Below are positions 23,889-31,483 of a DNA stretch of 34,564 nucleotides, piece after piece. Under the pieces are notes generated by a model. It did not search any database. It saw only the letters and a list, made by a program, of their open reading frames with translations, and had not been told where the DNA came from. The DNA comes from Verrucomicrobiota bacterium. GTDB lineage: Bacteria > Verrucomicrobiota > Verrucomicrobiia > Chthoniobacterales > Chthoniobacteraceae. Numbering within the stretch: the stretch's first letter is position 1; each line of letters opens with the position of its first letter. Made by a program: the position numbers and the translations under genes. The stretch spans positions 1-34,564 of the forward strand of contig BJFP01000005.1 in NCBI GenBank assembly GCA_014189875.1, in the 5' to 3' direction.

Positions 23889-25106
23889 ATGCTCTCCTTT
23901 GCCTACCAAGCCCGCGACTCTTCCGGAAAGACCCTGAATGGCGTCCAAGAAGGACTGAACGAAGACAATGCCGTGAATGCGCTGATGGCGCGCGGCCTCC
24001 TCGTGCTCTCCATCCAGCAAAAAGGCGCAAGCAAGATCGCCCGCGCCAAGTCGAAGGTGCCCGATGCGGATCTCGTGATGTTCACCCGCATGCTCGCGAC
24101 GATGGTGGACGCGGGCCTGCCGCTCGTGGGCGCGCTCACCGCACTTTTCGAACAGGCATGCCCGAAGAAGCAGGCCGGCCTCCGCCGCATCATCGGCGAG
24201 GTCACGGCCTACGTGCAGGAGGGCTCGACGTTCACCGACGCGATCGGCAAGCACCCGAAGGTTTTCTCACGCCTCTACATCTCGATGGTGAAGGCTGGCG
24301 AATCCGGCGGCATGCTCTCCGAGGTGCTGGACCGGCTCGCGGGATTCCTCGAGGCGTCGGCGCGGCTGACGAAGAAGGTCAAGTCCGCAATGACCTATCC
24401 GGTGATCGTGATCTGCATCGCGATGGCCATCACCATTTTCCTCATCGTGAAAGTCGTGCCGGTCTTCGGCAGCATCTTCGCCGACTTCGGCGCGAAGCTC
24501 CCCGCACCGACGCAGTTCCTGATCGATCTGTCGGCGTTCATGCGGAACTACTGGTATTATCTGATCGGCGGCGTGGTCGGCATCATCTACGGCATCCGCG
24601 CGTGGATGAAGACCGAGAAGGGCGCGGACACATGGGATCGCTGGAAGCTGAAGCTGCCCGTGTTCGGCCCGCTCATTCACAAGATTTGCATGAGCCGCTT
24701 TGCGCGCACCTTTGCGCAGCTCATCCGCTCCGGCGTGCCGATTCTCGAAGTGATGCAGATCGTCGGCGACACCTCGGGCAACAGCGTCGTGACGAAGGCA
24801 ATCAAGGCCGTCTCACTCGACGTTGAGAAAGGCGATCACCTCACGGCATCGCTGAACCGCCAGGCCATCTTCCCGCCGATGATGCTCCGCATGGTCGCCG
24901 CAGGCGAGAGCACGGGCAAGATCGACACGATGCTCGAAAAGATTGCGGACTTTTGGGACGAGGAAATCGAGGCGCTGCTCTCGGCGCTGACTTCGCTCAT
25001 CGAGCCGCTCCTCATCGTGGTCCTCGGCGTGATCGTCGGCGGCATCGTCATCGCGATGTTCCTCCCGATCTTCAAGCTGAGCGACATCGTGTCAGCGAAC
25101 AAGTAG
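23889..25106 (+). CDS. Type II secretion system F / type IV pilus PilC family protein
   Basis: A 405-residue inner-membrane platform protein, the normal length for GspF/PilC. It starts MLSFAYQARDSSGKTLNG, the usual opening. Two T2SSF domains follow: the first has DLVMFTRMLATMVDAGLPLV and SMVKAGESGGML, the second MSRFARTFAQLIRSGVPILE and MVAAGESTGKIDTML. Hydrophobic helices lie near 170-190, 225-245 and at the C terminus (PLLIVVLGVIVGGIVIAMFL). It couples the cytoplasmic ATPase to pseudopilin assembly. No other secretion or pilus genes are adjacent, though a pseudopilin lies at 8350-8922. The last 15 bases overlap the convergent membrane-protein gene. Confidence 0.93.
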   Translation: MLSFAYQARDSSGKTLNGVQEGLNEDNAVNALMARGLLVLSIQQKGASKIARAKSKVPDADLVMFTRMLATMVDAGLPLVGALTALFEQACPKKQAGLRRIIGEVTAYVQEGSTFTDAIGKHPKVFSRLYISMVKAGESGGMLSEVLDRLAGFLEASARLTKKVKSAMTYPVIVICIAMAITIFLIVKVVPVFGSIFADFGAKLPAPTQFLIDLSAFMRNYWYYLIGGVVGIIYGIRAWMKTEKGADTWDRWKLKLPVFGPLIHKICMSRFARTFAQLIRSGVPILEVMQIVGDTSGNSVVTKAIKAVSLDVEKGDHLTASLNRQAIFPPMMLRMVAAGESTGKIDTMLEKIADFWDEEIEALLSALTSLIEPLLIVVLGVIVGGIVIAMFLPIFKLSDIVSANK

Positions 25107-25655
25107 TCCGCCCGTCACCAGCAACGCTCCATAGGCGAGCCCGGCGAAAGCCGCGGCTCGCCAGCGTTTTTCAGAGGCGCTCACCCATGATATCTGATTG
25201 CGCAGAGTGTAGGGCATGCCGATCCAGAACATGCCGAGAATGATCCACGCATAGGTGAGCACGACGAGCGCGAGGCGGATTTTTTCCGGGCGCAAAAAGG
25301 CCGACTCCAGCAGCGGCTCGGCGACGAGCAGCGCGCACGCGCCGAGCGCGCGCACGGCGAGGAACTCCGGAATGAAGTAGATTGCCAGCGCTGCGGCGAT
25401 CGGCGTGGCGATCAGCACCGTGTTCCGCCACGGATCGAAATCGCCGAGATCCATCACCCGCACGAGGAAGAAAAACCACCCGCCTGCGGCGAGCGAGAGC
25501 ACCACGCCCGCCTCGCGGTTCCGCGGAAATTTGCGCAGCCAGTCCTGCACCGCACGCGCCTTAACCAGCGCGAGAACGTGCGCGATGATGAGCAGCACGC
25601 CGGCTCCGAACATCGTGTTCTTGAGCGTGAGCCAGGAAAAATCGTGGTAAATCAT
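25092..25655 (-). CDS. Hypothetical six-helix membrane protein
   Basis: A 187-residue protein with about six hydrophobic segments: FGAGVLLIIAHVLALV, VVLSLAAGGWFFFLV, NTVLIATPIAAALAIYFIP, LGACALLVAEPLLE, LALVVLTYAWIILGMFWIG and FAGLAYGALLVTGGLLV. I do not recognise the family. AGGAAA lies about 10 bases before ATG 25655. The gene follows purQ on the same strand (18 bases between stop and start), so it could be the last gene of that operon. Its 3' end overlaps the convergent secretion gene by 15 bases. Confidence 0.75.
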   Translation of the reverse strand: MIYHDFSWLTLKNTMFGAGVLLIIAHVLALVKARAVQDWLRKFPRNREAGVVLSLAAGGWFFFLVRVMDLGDFDPWRNTVLIATPIAAALAIYFIPEFLAVRALGACALLVAEPLLESAFLRPEKIRLALVVLTYAWIILGMFWIGMPYTLRNQISWVSASEKRWRAAAFAGLAYGALLVTGGLLVR

Positions 25656-25673
25656 GCGCGGGATTTCCTGCGG

Positions 25674-26375
25674 CTAGGCCGCGCGGGATTTTCCGAGCGT
25701 CGCGACGAGCGACTCGAAGACCACTCGCCCGTCCGTGCTCAGCAGCGCGACGTCGCACGCGCGCTCGGGATGCGGCATGAGGCCGAAGACATTGCGCCGC
25801 GCATTGCAGATGCCCGCGATGGATTCCGCAGCGCCGTTTGGATTTGCCTCCGGCGTCACACGGCCCTGCGCGTCGCAGTAGCGCGCGAGCACGCGGCCCT
25901 CGGCGTTCAGCGTGCGCAGCGTCTCGGCGTCGGCGGTGTAGTTCCCCTCACCGTGCGCGATCGGCACGCGGAGCACGGCTCCGACTTTTGATGCGGAGAG
26001 AAAAGAGTTCGTGGTGTTTTCCACGCGCAGGTTCACATGCTCGCAGATGAAGTGCATGTCCCGGTTCCGGATGAGCGCACCGGGCAGCAGCCCGCTCTCG
26101 CAGAGGATCTGGAAGCCGTTGCAGATGCCGAGCACGAGCACGCCTTTCGCGGCCTGCTCGATGATCGATTTCATCACCGGCGAAAACCGCGCGATGGCCC
26201 CGCAGCGCAGGTAATCGCCGTAGCTGAAGCCGCCCGGCAGCACGATCAGATCGTAGCCCGCGGCACTGGCCTCCTTGTGCCAGACAAAGTCGGTGTCGAA
26301 GCCGAATTCGCGCAGGACATGGTGGCAGTCCTGATCGCAGTTCGAGCCGGGAAAGCGGATGACGGCGGCGCGCAT
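25674..26375 (-). CDS. purQ: Phosphoribosylformylglycinamidine synthase, glutaminase subunit PurQ
   Basis: A 233-residue class I glutamine amidotransferase that supplies ammonia for conversion of FGAR to FGAM in purine synthesis. It starts [16 protein letters not shown], a PurQ hallmark. The nucleophile Cys85 lies in [11 protein letters not shown], the His202/Glu204 pair in LMPHPERA, and the oxyanion region in [13 protein letters not shown]. The separate PurQ/PurS arrangement means the synthase is the Bacillus-like three-part form, with a small PurL that is not in the window. The start is three bases after the purS stop, so the two are translated from one mRNA. Confidence 0.96.
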   Translation of the reverse strand: MRAAVIRFPGSNCDQDCHHVLREFGFDTDFVWHKEASAAGYDLIVLPGGFSYGDYLRCGAIARFSPVMKSIIEQAAKGVLVLGICNGFQILCESGLLPGALIRNRDMHFICEHVNLRVENTTNSFLSASKVGAVLRVPIAHGEGNYTADAETLRTLNAEGRVLARYCDAQGRVTPEANPNGAAESIAGICNARRNVFGLMPHPERACDVALLSTDGRVVFESLVATLGKSRAA

Positions 26376-26378
26376 GTG

Positions 26379-26609
26379 CTATTCCTCCAGCACGAGCCGG
26401 TAGTCCTCGACGACGGGGTTGCTGAGAAGGTCGAGGCAGATTGCGTGGAGCTTCGCCTCGTCGGCACCGTCCACCTCGACTTCGATCATCTTGCCGATGC
26501 GCACGCTTTTCACGCCGGGCAGTCCATGGTGGCGCATCGCGTCCCGCACGGCCACGCCCTGCGGGTCGAGAATGCTGGTTTTCGGCATCACGATCACTTT
26601 TGCTTTCAT
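26379..26609 (-). CDS. purS: Phosphoribosylformylglycinamidine synthase subunit PurS
   Basis: A 76-residue protein of normal PurS length. It starts MKAKVIVMPKTSILDPQG and has GLPGVKSVRIGKMIEVEV in the middle, both typical. PurS dimers bridge PurQ and PurL and help channel ammonia. It is first in the purS-purQ operon, divergent from the gene at 27051. The upstream region holds a CATCACA/TGTGATG hairpin (26671-26677 with 26691-26697), flanked by GGGC/GCCC, and then the nested repeat element. No SD is seen before the ATG; the bases read CCTCTT. Confidence 0.95.
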   Translation of the reverse strand: MKAKVIVMPKTSILDPQGVAVRDAMRHHGLPGVKSVRIGKMIEVEVDGADEAKLHAICLDLLSNPVVEDYRLVLEE

Positions 26610-26705
26610 AAGAGGCGCGGCTTTTAGGGTGCCGTGCAGCGCGTGTCGAGAACTCCGCGAGGGCGCATTTCATCACAAGGGTCATTGCCGTGTGATGCCC
26701 GAATG

Positions 26706-26964
26706 TGAACCGCGAATGGACCCGAAGGAACACGAATGAAGCGGGCATCCGTCCTCCGATCAAAATGTGTGCGGAAAATCGGATCAAACGCAGAGGCGCA
26801 GAGGCGGATGGAGAGGCCCGCAGAGGAAGACGTGAAAACCGTTCCTCTGCGCAGCTCTCATTTTTTCTCAGCGCCTCTGCGTTAAAAATGAAGCTTCAGC
26901 ACACACTTTCACCACTCAGATTTCCGAAATCCTATTCATGTCTTTTCGTGTCCATTCGTGGTTT
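26706..26964. repeat. Nested inverted repeat element between purS and the gene at 27051
   Basis: Three concentric inverted repeats fill most of this 441-bp gene-free stretch (26610-27050). The outer arms, 26706-26736 and 26934-26964, match at about 24 of 31 positions, and most differences would be G-U pairs in RNA. The middle arms are AACGCAGAGGCGC (26787-26799) and its exact complement (26871-26883). The inner arms are CGCAGAGGAA (26819-26828) and its exact complement (26842-26851). The middle left arm continues as an 8-base word repeat (CGCAGAGG). The DNA can fold into one very long hairpin. The left part of the stretch (26661-26700) holds a smaller separate hairpin. No gene is seen. Confidence 0.9.
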
Positions 26965-27050
26965 CCATCAAAAAAAATCGCGCAGGTGATCGCACCGCCG
27001 CTGCGAATCCCGGCTCGACACAATTCTGCACGCGCGTCTAACGTCCGCGC

Positions 27051-27857
27051 ATGTTTCGAAGCGTCTGCCTGTCCGCCCTGCTTGGGCTCGCGGCGTGTGT
27101 TTCCACGGCGGCGGACGGACCGCAACCGCTCACGGAGGAGCAGATCCGCGGCGCGGAATTCCTCGGCGGCGTCTCCATCCCGGCACCCGGTGAACTTTTC
27201 GCGGCCCTCGGAAAAATCGGCAAACCGGACTGGGCCGCATTTTTCCGCAAGCAGCCGCCGATACCGCACACGAGCCGCCCGCTCATCGCGCTGAATCTCG
27301 GCACGCGCATCGCCGACGGCTACCTCGCCGCAGAGGCGCAGGACCGGCAGCAGGTGAAAAACATCTCGATGGAGATCAAGCTCCTCGCGAAGAGCCTCGG
27401 GCTGGAGCAGGAATTCACCGCACGCAGCAACAGCATCGCGGACTTCGCCGACAACCGCCGATGGGACGCGCTCGACGAGGAACTCGAGGCCGTGCAGGCC
27501 GAACTCGCCGCCGCGATGACCGCGCGGAGCGACACCGATCTCGTCACGCTCATGTCGCTCGGCTGCTGGCTGCGCTCCGTGGATGTCGCAGCCGCACAGG
27601 TCGCGGCAGAATACACTCCTCAGGGCGCGAAAATTTTACGCCTGCCCGCGGTCGCGGATTTCTTCGCCTCACGGCTCGACGCGCTGCCCGCGAAAATCAA
27701 AACGCTCCCCACCATCGCGGAAATCCAGCGCCGCCTGCCCGCGCTCGGCGCGTCGCTCTCGCTGCCTGCCGGGACTCCCGCATCCGGCGAGGCCGTGGCC
27801 GGGATGCACGATCTCGCCGCCGGCATGATCCGCCTCATCAACGCCCCGGAAAAATGA
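27051..27857 (+). CDS. Hypothetical secreted protein
   Basis: A 268-residue protein with a signal peptide (SVCLSALLGLAACVSTAAD). The Cys in LAAC may make it a lipoprotein, but the site is not a clear lipobox, so signal peptidase I after TAA is equally possible. The mature part is helical and rich in Ala, Leu, Glu and Arg, with a segment like EELEAVQAELAAAMTARSDT and no motif I recognise. It is first in a compact three-gene unit: its TGA overlaps the next ATG as ATGA. The upstream region contains the nested hairpin element. Function unknown; the context gives little beyond co-expression with a small secreted protein and an ACT protein. Confidence 0.8.
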   Translation: MFRSVCLSALLGLAACVSTAADGPQPLTEEQIRGAEFLGGVSIPAPGELFAALGKIGKPDWAAFFRKQPPIPHTSRPLIALNLGTRIADGYLAAEAQDRQQVKNISMEIKLLAKSLGLEQEFTARSNSIADFADNRRWDALDEELEAVQAELAAAMTARSDTDLVTLMSLGCWLRSVDVAAAQVAAEYTPQGAKILRLPAVADFFASRLDALPAKIKTLPTIAEIQRRLPALGASLSLPAGTPASGEAVAGMHDLAAGMIRLINAPEK

Positions 27858-28288
27858 TCCGCACCCCGCTCATCGCTTCGTTTCTCACCCTGGCGACTGT
27901 GCTCGACGCCAGCCCCGCGAGCGGCGACGCCGCCGTGACCTGCCGCCGCGCCGCGCTCGAACTCGCCGGCGCGTGGGCAAACGACGGCTTCCGCCTCCGC
28001 GAGCACGTGTGGACCGGCACGCTGCCCGCCGGCAAGCCCGCCCTCGCCCGCGTGAACCTCCTCGCCGGAAACCGCTACTGGTTCACCGCCGCGACGAACG
28101 CCGCCTCGACCACGCTCGCCGTGGAAATTTTCACCGACCGCGGGATGCCCGTCGCCGCTGAGACGCATCGCAACGGCCCGCTCGCCGCCGCCGGATTCGC
28201 GCCGGCCGAGAGCGGCATTTACATTCTCGCCGTCAGCGAATCCAGCGGCACGCCGGTGCCCTTCTGCCTCGTCCATTCCTACAAATAA
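27854..28288 (+). CDS. Hypothetical small secreted protein
   Basis: A 144-residue protein with a signal peptide (IASFLTLATVLDASPASG). The mature part has features of a beta-rich domain resembling bacterial pre-peptidase C-terminal type folds (NLLAGNRYWFTAATNAASTT; ESGIYILAVSESSGTP), though this is only a likeness. The ATG overlaps the preceding TGA by four bases, so it is translationally coupled, and its TAA is three bases before the next ATG. The reading frame runs upstream to 27461, but that part is a shadow of the previous gene. Function unknown. Confidence 0.75.
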   Translation: MIRTPLIASFLTLATVLDASPASGDAAVTCRRAALELAGAWANDGFRLREHVWTGTLPAGKPALARVNLLAGNRYWFTAATNAASTTLAVEIFTDRGMPVAAETHRNGPLAAAGFAPAESGIYILAVSESSGTPVPFCLVHSYK

Positions 28289-28291
28289 CCC

Positions 28292-28768
28292 ATGCCACCC
28301 AAGACTCCCCCGCCCTCCTCCGCCGCCACCCGCGCCGCACGCGACCGCGTCGTGCAGTTCAGCATTTTTCTCCGCAACAAAGTCGGGGCCTTCCTCGATG
28401 TCGTGCGGCTCCTGCAGGAGCACCAGGTGAACGTGCTCGGCACCACGATCGAGCCGAGCGCGGACACCGCGATCGTGCGCGTCATCGTGAGCGATCCCGA
28501 TGCCGTCGAGGGAATCTTCCACCTTCACTCGATCCCCTACTCCACCTGGCACCTCATCGTCGTCGAACTGAAGGAGGCCGCACACTTCGGCGAAGTGCTC
28601 ACCGCGCTCCTCGCCGCGGAGGTGAACATCTACGGCGCCTACGCGCTGCTCACGCGCCCGAACGACAACGCCGCGCTCGCGCTGCACGTCGAGGACAACG
28701 AATGCGCGGTCTCCGTGCTGAACGGCAGCGGCTTCACCATCCTGAGCCAGGACGATCTCTCGCGCTGA
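28292..28768 (+). CDS. Tandem ACT-domain protein
   Basis: A 158-residue protein with two ACT-like modules. The first reads VVQFSIFLRNKVGAFLDVVR, NVLGTTIEPSADTAIVRVIV; the second reads LTALLAAEVNIYGAYALLTR, AALALHVEDNECAVSVLNGSG. ACT pairs usually bind an amino acid or other small ligand and regulate a partner. No catalytic domain is attached, so this is a stand-alone sensor of the kind seen beside amino-acid or acetyl-CoA metabolism genes. The N terminus is Pro/Ser-rich and probably disordered. It is last in a three-gene unit and convergent with the frameshifted gene at 28873. Confidence 0.8.
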   Translation: MPPKTPPPSSAATRAARDRVVQFSIFLRNKVGAFLDVVRLLQEHQVNVLGTTIEPSADTAIVRVIVSDPDAVEGIFHLHSIPYSTWHLIVVELKEAAHFGEVLTALLAAEVNIYGAYALLTRPNDNAALALHVEDNECAVSVLNGSGFTILSQDDLSR

Positions 28769-28797
28769 GGCAGGCCGGGGCATTTTCGATGAATGGA

Positions 28798-28875
28798 TAG
28801 CCGGACCAGTGAAAGCGCAGGCTGATCTTCCACTCCTCCGGGCAAAGAGTGCCCGCGCTTTCACAAGCCCGGCTA
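28798..28875. repeat. Inverted repeat with 4-base internal bulge, overlapping a stop codon
   Basis: The left arm TAGCCGG-ACCA-GTGAAAGCGC (28798-28818) pairs with the right arm at 28855-28875: 10 bp, a 4-base unpaired bulge, then 7 bp. Inside, GGGCA/TGCCC makes a small second hairpin (28841-28855). The last three bases of the right arm (28873-28875) are the stop codon of the frame-corrected minus-strand gene. It lies between convergent genes and has no T-run. Confidence 0.85.
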
Positions 28876-29497
28876 CATCTCGTCTGCAAGCTCATTCACC
28901 GCACGCGCGCTCTCTACATAGAAAAGTTCGCACGCGCCGTTGCCGGAGTCGCTGCGCGTGAGTGAGGAATGCCACGAGCGTCCATCGGGGCCCTCGGCGT
29001 TCACGAGGTAGCCGTGCATCGTCACGATCTGCCCCCGCGCGCAGGTTGCCGATCACTTTCCGCACGTCGGAATTTGCCGCGATGACGTGATTGTTCGCAG
29101 ATGACACCCGGATCTCGTCCTGCGGGATCGGCGGCTCATTTTCCCACTCGTAAAAATAGAACCGGTTGCCCATCGAAATCCCAAGCCGGTCCACTACCGA
29201 CTGGTCGCTCATCCTCCCCCACCCCACCGCGACATCCACGGGCACAAGTTCCGACTGCTGGCCGCCGTAGTAGCGCTTCCTGCCGAGCACCACGCCGCGC
29301 AGGTGATACTCGGCCATCGCCGTCAATTGCCACTTGTCCACCTTCACGAGCGGCCGCGGTGCCATTTCCTTCTGCACCGGATTCTTCGAAACGAGCACGC
29401 CGGGCGCATGATGCACAGGACGGCTCGACACAAACCACCACACGCCGAATGCGAGCAGCGCGAGCGGGATGATTTTTGGCAATAGACGGATGAACAT
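28873..29497 (-). pseudogene. Conserved hypothetical protein, single-base frameshift
   Basis: The ATG at 29497 starts a protein with one N-terminal helix (IIPLALLAFGVWWFV) and a domain reading YHLRGVVLGRKRYYGG, LVPVDVAVGWGRMSD and YEWENEPPIPQDEIRVSSAN, as in a conserved hypothetical family of Gram-negative bacteria. After VRKVIGNLRAG the frame turns to nonsense (to 28892). Removing one G from the five-G run on the minus strand (plus-strand 29032-29036) restores QIVTMHGYLVNAEGPDGRSW, HSSLTRSDSGNGACELFYVE and a TAG at 28875-28873. The restored end matches the family pattern (HGYLV...DG..W.SSLTR.D.G.GACE), so the frameshift is well supported. It may be a homopolymer sequencing error rather than true decay. 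Confidence 0.75.
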
Positions 29498-29681
29498 CCG
29501 GTGATGGAAAGCACGCGCGGTGCCGAGAGTTGGATTGGGAATGACGACCGGAGAAAAACTTTCGTCCTTCGTCACCCGTCATCCGCACGTCACGAAGTTC
29601 ACCGCCAAGCTCTCCATGCACCACGGATTGCGCAGTGAGCGGCGGATGCCGCCACAGCACAAACTACCACCTCGACCTCGC

Positions 29682-30656
29682 ATGAAACTCCTCCTCGCAG
29701 TCGCGCTCTCCCTCGTCACCACCACCCCGATTTTTGCAGAAGAAAAACCCGCGACAAAACCCGCAGAACCACCACAACCACGCGCAGCGGAAGGCGTGGA
29801 ACTGAAGGCAAACCTGCCCTAAGCCGGGAATGACAATCCGCGGCAAATGGTGGATCTCTACCTGCCGAAAAATCGCACAACCGACAAGCCGCTGCCGGTC
29901 GTGGTGTCCATCCACGGCGGCGGATGGAGCGGCGGCAGCCGCGCAGGCGGCGGAATGGCCGCAGGCTACGCGGTGTCGGGAAACTACGCCGGCGTGAGCG
30001 TGGGCCACCGTCTTTCCGCCGAGGTGAAATGGCCCGCACAAATCCACGACTGCAAAGCGGCGATCCGATGGATTCGCGAACACGCAAAGAATTACAACCT
30101 CGACCCGGATCGCATCGGCGTGACGGGCACCTCCGCAGGCGGACATCTCGTGTCCCTGCTCGGGCTCACCGAAAGCGTGAAGGATCTCGACGGCAGCATC
30201 GGCGAACTCACCAGCCTCCGCTCGAAGGTGACGTGCGTGGCGAACTACTGCGGCCCGACCGACATGGCCGCACCGCTGATGCAAGGCGACGCGGCACTGA
30301 AGGACGCTCCCGCAGTGGCCGGACTGCTCGGCGGGAGCCTTCCGGACAAGGCGGCGGAGGCAAAGGCGGCCTCGTCGCTCACGTATGTCCACGCAAGCGC
30401 ACCGCCCTTCCTCACCGCGCATGGGACGAAGGACATGCGCGTAAATTTCACCAACGCGACGAAGCTCCACGAGGCGCTCACGAAGGCAGGAAATTTCTCA
30501 ATCCTCCTCGCGATGACGGACGCCGGCCACGGCTTCGGCAGCCCGGAACTGAACAAGCGCGTGCAGCAATTTTTCGACATGCACCTGCACGGAATCAAAT
30601 CAGAGATTTCCTCCGAGCCGATCCCCCTCCCCGCTCCCGCGCCAGCGAAAAAATAG
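29682..30656 (+). pseudogene. Alpha/beta-hydrolase esterase interrupted by TAA
   Basis: From ATG 29682 the protein has a signal peptide (LLLAVALSLVTTTPIFAE), a Pro-rich linker, and reads VELKANLP, then TAA (29820-29822), then AGNDNPRQMVDLYLP. Relatives have Tyr here (YAG.DNPRQ), so a TAC/TAT to TAA change explains the stop. The rest is an intact hydrolase: oxyanion HGGGWSGG (from 78), nucleophile Ser151 in GTSAGGHL, acid candidate in HGTKDMR, and His in DAGHGFG. It would be a secreted esterase or carbohydrate acetyl-esterase-like enzyme. An ATG at 29847 could restart translation, but that product would lack the signal peptide and first strand. The C-terminal tail is Pro/Ala-rich. Confidence 0.8.
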
Positions 30657-31148
30657 GCACCGCCTACGCCACTGCCTATCTTGGTAACTATTTCTAAATA
30701 ACTAGCAGCCCTCAAGCTTCAAATCGAATTTGAAGGAGCAATGCCCGATCAAAACTGAAACTGAAGTTGGCTTGGGGATTCTCCTGGCTGCATTCGCTTT
30801 AAGACAATCCGCAATTTCTTTGCCATATATGATACAGCGACGATGCACGCAGCCGGACCGGTCGTCGCCATGTGGCCGCTTCCAAGCTGACATCCGTAGC
30901 TTTCCTCGCAGATACCGAGGCCTCAGTGCGGTCAGCAACCTGATAGCTTGAAAAATGCAATCTGCCGTCACCGCTTGCCGGCACGCAACAGTCACCGAAG
31001 ACGCGGGACTGCACCGCATACGAATGATTTGAAATATTCCCGCCATATTCATCCGGCATTCGCATCACGTCCCGGCGAAACGTAACAAGCCGTCTCTTGC
31101 TCATTTTTTCCACCGAAGACACTGCTAGTCGCACACCAACTGACGACC
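30657..31148. other. Lower-GC stretch without a convincing gene
   Basis: By hand count about half of these bases are G or C, clearly below the flanking genes. Several short ORFs overlap on both strands, and none has the strong third-position GC of its neighbours. The best is on the minus strand from ATG 31104 to 30799 (101 residues), with GGTGG five bases upstream, but the protein is not recognisable. A second minus-strand frame ends at 30702 (KFDLKLEGC). A perfect 8-bp hairpin (CTTCAAAT/ATTTGAAG) lies at 30717-30735. It may be the remains of a foreign or decayed gene. Confidence 0.4.
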
Positions 31149-31436
31149 ATGCAAACGACCGAATGCCCGCGTTGCAGGCACACTTTCCTCAGCTACTCAC
31201 CCGCCTGTCCTGAGTGCGGACTGCGGCGTCCGCGCGACATGAGTCCGCTATGGGGGCCGTGTTTGGCATTGATTGTCTCCGGGCTCGCTTTGACTCTCAC
31301 TGTCTGGTTCGCATGGCGCCTTGAGCACCCAGACGATGTGCGGCCTGCGCTTCAAAGGGCGAACAAGACGGCTCCCCGTGCCGCAGTGCCAGCCTCCGCA
31401 CCGAAGATGGCGCAGACTGCTGCCAAGCAACATTAG
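31149..31436 (+). CDS. Small zinc-ribbon membrane protein
   Basis: A 95-residue protein. Its N terminus has a compact zinc ribbon: CPRC (6-9) and CPEC (20-23). One membrane helix follows (LALIVSGLALTLTVWFAW), and then a polar Ala/Pro/Lys-rich tail. The layout suggests a cytoplasmic metal-binding head on an inner-membrane anchor. No specific family is recognised. The gene is convergent with the metallophosphatase gene, 47 bases between stops. Confidence 0.65.
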   Translation: MQTTECPRCRHTFLSYSPACPECGLRRPRDMSPLWGPCLALIVSGLALTLTVWFAWRLEHPDDVRPALQRANKTAPRAAVPASAPKMAQTAAKQH

Positions 31437-31479
31437 CCGCCGCTGGTCGGCAAATTTGCACGTGGGGCCGGGGCGGCGG
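31437..31479. terminator. GC-rich inverted repeat between convergent genes
   Basis: CCGCCGC (31437-31443) and GCGGCGG (31473-31479) form a 7-bp stem with a 29-base loop between two convergent stop codons. There is no T-run, so it is a weak terminator candidate. Confidence 0.2.
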
Positions 31480-31483
31480 GTGC

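Noticed and set aside
26705-26989. 95-codon plus-strand ORF between purS and the gene at 27051
   Set aside because: It consists almost wholly of the nested inverted repeats and has no protein-like composition.
30702-31052. 116-codon minus-strand ORF as a real gene
   Set aside because: It overlaps other equally plausible ORFs, has weak third-position GC and resembles no family I know. It is described only within the lower-GC stretch.
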